The notes beneath the pieces were generated by a model. It saw only the letters and a list, made by a program, of their open reading frames with translations, did no database searches and was not told the origin of the DNA. This document shows positions 6,243 to 8,296 of a stretch of 8,296 nt of DNA, piece after piece; the first letter of the stretch is position 1, and each line of letters begins with the position of its first letter. The stretch is from an uncultured Rhodoferax sp. (GTDB taxonomy: Bacteria; Pseudomonadota; Gammaproteobacteria; Burkholderiales; Burkholderiaceae_C). Both the position numbers and the translations under genes were made by a program. Location: contig CAKZJN010000328.1 in NCBI GenBank assembly GCA_936943465.1, forward strand, positions 1 through 8,296. The letters are read 5' to 3'.

Positions 6243-8296
6243 TTGCGCATCGTTGCCAATGAGCGAACCATTCCCCGACTGCACATGGTCGGGACGCTGC
6301 TGATCGTCCTGCTGTTGACGTTGGCGCTGGGTGCCTTTTTTGTCTGGCGCAGCGCGGCCGAGCACCAGAGTTCACTGGAGCGCATTGCGCGCTCCTTACG
6401 CGCCCAACAGGAGTTGCGACTGAACGCCGAGATGGATTCGGCCGTCAGCTACCTCGAATTCGCCCGTCGCCGTACCGATGACGTTTTGCGCCGCAGTCTG
6501 CGTGAGCAGGTGGACACCGCCATGCACATCGCGCAGTCAATTTATGACCGCGAAATCAAGCGCAAACCGGCCGCCGAAGTGCAACGCACGATTACCGAGG
6601 CGCTGCGCAGCGTGCGCTTTTTTGAGGGACGCGGGTACTACTTCATTGATGACCTGAACGGCAAGTTCATTCTGCTGCCGATAGCGCCCCAACTGGAGGG
6701 CAAAACCAATCTGGACAACCGCGATGACCGGGGCCACTACATCATGCGGGGCCTGATTGATGCGGCCCGCAAACCCGAGGGCGAGGGCTTTTCCAGCTAC
6801 CGCTGGTATTCGCCCGACAACCCCAAGGTGATGGAAGACAAGTTGGCCTACGTGCGCCTGTTTGCTCCGTTTAACTGGCTGATTGGCACCGGCGACTACA
6901 CCTCCAAATGGGAGCAACTGCAACAGCAGGAGGCGATTGCCCGCCTGCGTACGCAACGCTTTGGCGCCAGTGGCTACATCGCCATCCTGGATGGACAAGG
7001 CACCTCGTTGCTGTCACCTTCCGATAGCACGCTGGAAGGAAAAAATATCCGCGAATTCGAGGCGCAGCGGCGCGATGCGGTGGCGCTGATCCTGAAGAAA
7101 GCCCAGGAAGGGGGCGGCTTGGTGCATTACCCGTGGACGGTTCCCGGTGCTGCGGAAGTGCTGTCCAAGACCGCGCTGGTGCGCAAGGTGGAGCCTTGGG
7201 GCTGGATCCTGGCGGCCAGTATTCAGGACGATGAGTTGCAAGGGGCCTTGGGCGAAGAAATTCGCAACCAGTCCGACGCCAACCAGCAGCGCTGGTCGCA
7301 ACTGATGGTGGCGCTGCTGATTGCTTTGACTTCGGGGCTGGCCGCGTCGTATGCCTTTGCGCGCTGGACCAACACGCTGTTTTCCCGGTTTCATGCCGAG
7401 ACCGAAGAGAAGAACCGGGTGATTCAGGAGAGCGAAGCGCTGTTTCGCGCCGTGTTTGACAACGCCGCCATCGGCATTGCGCAGCTTTCGCCGCAGGGCA
7501 AGTTTTTGCAGATCAACCAGCGCTATTGCGACATCTTGGGTTACACCCGCGAAGATATTTTGAACCAGGGTTTTGACTTTCAACGCGTCACCCTGGCCGA
7601 AGACCTGGTGCAGGACAGGCAAGCGGCCGCGCGCATGGTGGCCGGCGAGATCGATAACTATCTGGTCGAGAAACGCTACGTCCACCAAAGCGGCAAGCAT
7701 GTCTGGGTGAGTTTGTCGGCTCGCATCTTGCGCGACGCGCAAGGCCATCCGCTGTACTTCGTTACCGCAGTGCAGGACATCGACGACCGAAAACATGCCG
7801 AGCAGCGCCTCAAGCTGGCGGCGAGTGTGTTCAACCACTCGCGCGAAGCCATCATGATTACCGACCCGGGCGGCAACATCATCGAAATCAACGACGCCTT
7901 CAGCCGCATTACCGGCTATGCGCGCGACGAGGTCATTGGGCAGAACCCGCGCATTCTCAAGTCGGGTCGCCAGCCGGCCGAGTACTACACCGCGATGTGG
8001 GAAAGCCTCAAGACCCACGGGCACTGGCACAGCGAAGTCTGGAACCGGCGCAAGAACGGTCAGGTGTATGCCGAGCTGCAGACCATCAGTGCCGTCAACG
8101 ATGCCAACGGGCGCCTGAGCTATTACGTGGCCCTGTTCACCGACATCACGCCGATGATGGAGCACCACAAGCAGCTCGAACACATCGCGCATTACGACGC
8201 ACTGACCGACCTGCCCAACCGCGTGCTGCTGGCCGACCGCCTGCAGCAGGCCATTTCGCAGTCGCAGCGGCGCAACCAGTCGGTGGCCGTGGCCTA
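6243..8296 (+). CDS. Membrane sensor with tandem Cache_2 modules, two PAS domains and a GGDEF domain, 3' end missing
   Basis: Membrane-bound c-di-GMP signalling receptor cut by the window edge; 684 codons are visible with no stop. Seen from TTG 6243: TM1 about 14-35; periplasmic helical segment, then two Cache modules about 85-225 and 240-333 (GYYFIDD...LEGK and GYIAILD...LEGK; closing LIGTGDY in the first), like dCache_2; TM2 about 352-376; PAS about 396-517 (FRAVFDNAAIGIAQLSP to VQDIDDRK); PAS about 524-638; then the start of GGDEF (LEHIAHYDALTDLPNRVLLADRL) at 645. The GGDEF active site and any EAL domain lie beyond the edge, so catalytic status is unknown. Residues 522-683 align without gaps to 828-989 of the divergent neighbour, 112 of 162 identical. 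Alternative in-frame starts are ATG 6207 (12 residues longer), ATG 6183 (20 longer) and ATG 6285 (14 shorter). The domain calls are firm; the exact start is less certain. Confidence 0.92.
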   Translation, partial: MRIVANERTIPRLHMVGTLLIVLLLTLALGAFFVWRSAAEHQSSLERIARSLRAQQELRLNAEMDSAVSYLEFARRRTDDVLRRSLREQVDTAMHIAQSIYDREIKRKPAAEVQRTITEALRSVRFFEGRGYYFIDDLNGKFILLPIAPQLEGKTNLDNRDDRGHYIMRGLIDAARKPEGEGFSSYRWYSPDNPKVMEDKLAYVRLFAPFNWLIGTGDYTSKWEQLQQQEAIARLRTQRFGASGYIAILDGQGTSLLSPSDSTLEGKNIREFEAQRRDAVALILKKAQEGGGLVHYPWTVPGAAEVLSKTALVRKVEPWGWILAASIQDDELQGALGEEIRNQSDANQQRWSQLMVALLIALTSGLAASYAFARWTNTLFSRFHAETEEKNRVIQESEALFRAVFDNAAIGIAQLSPQGKFLQINQRYCDILGYTREDILNQGFDFQRVTLAEDLVQDRQAAARMVAGEIDNYLVEKRYVHQSGKHVWVSLSARILRDAQGHPLYFVTAVQDIDDRKHAEQRLKLAASVFNHSREAIMITDPGGNIIEINDAFSRITGYARDEVIGQNPRILKSGRQPAEYYTAMWESLKTHGHWHSEVWNRRKNGQVYAELQTISAVNDANGRLSYYVALFTDITPMMEHHKQLEHIAHYDALTDLPNRVLLADRLQQAISQSQRRNQSVAVA

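Noticed and set aside
6127..6375. 82-codon minus-strand frame crossing the intergenic region and the start of the plus-strand gene
   Set aside because: It has no ribosome binding site, overlaps the start of a well-supported gene, and has a low-complexity composition with no domain.
7014..8192. 392-codon open frame on the minus strand, opposite the Cache-PAS-GGDEF gene
   Set aside because: Same antisense-register effect; the plus strand carries unmistakable PAS and GGDEF motifs here.

Overview
The window is a signalling locus from a GC-rich Gram-negative bacterium. Codon use and the protein style (multi-PAS GGDEF/EAL proteins, a GAF hybrid kinase, phrases such as ILKSGRQPAE and QGFGIAVPMP) suggest a betaproteobacterium, most likely Burkholderiales/Comamonadaceae (Rhodoferax-like). 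That placement is from memory of the families, not from a search. No RNA gene, CRISPR array, insertion sequence or other mobile element was seen.

Layout: (1) 1-1728, plus strand: the 3' part of a hybrid sensor histidine kinase (GAF, HisKA, HATPase_c, receiver) whose 5' end lies outside the window. (2) 1729-1750: a 22-bp convergent gap. (3) 1751-5917, minus strand: a complete 1388-residue membrane protein with a periplasmic double Cache sensor, five PAS domains, and GGDEF and EAL domains with both catalytic sites intact. (4) 5918-6242: a 325-bp divergent control region with an FNR/CRP-family operator-like palindrome, candidate -10 elements and one strong ribosome binding site per side. (5) 6243-8296, plus strand: a second membrane sensor (tandem Cache_2 modules, two PAS domains, start of a GGDEF domain) that runs off the right edge.

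The two divergent genes are paralogous in their last PAS domain and GGDEF start (112 of 162 residues identical by hand, no gaps) but have unrelated periplasmic sensors. The plain reading is that two membrane receptors feed different extracellular cues into c-di-GMP metabolism from a shared control region that may respond to oxygen or redox state. The hybrid kinase converges on them and has no demonstrated functional link. All families are known; I found no sign of a wholly new type of system. The points most worth checking are the FNR-like box, the NifL/Aer-like PAS signature shared by both c-di-GMP proteins, and the missing phosphatase-type residue in the kinase H-box.
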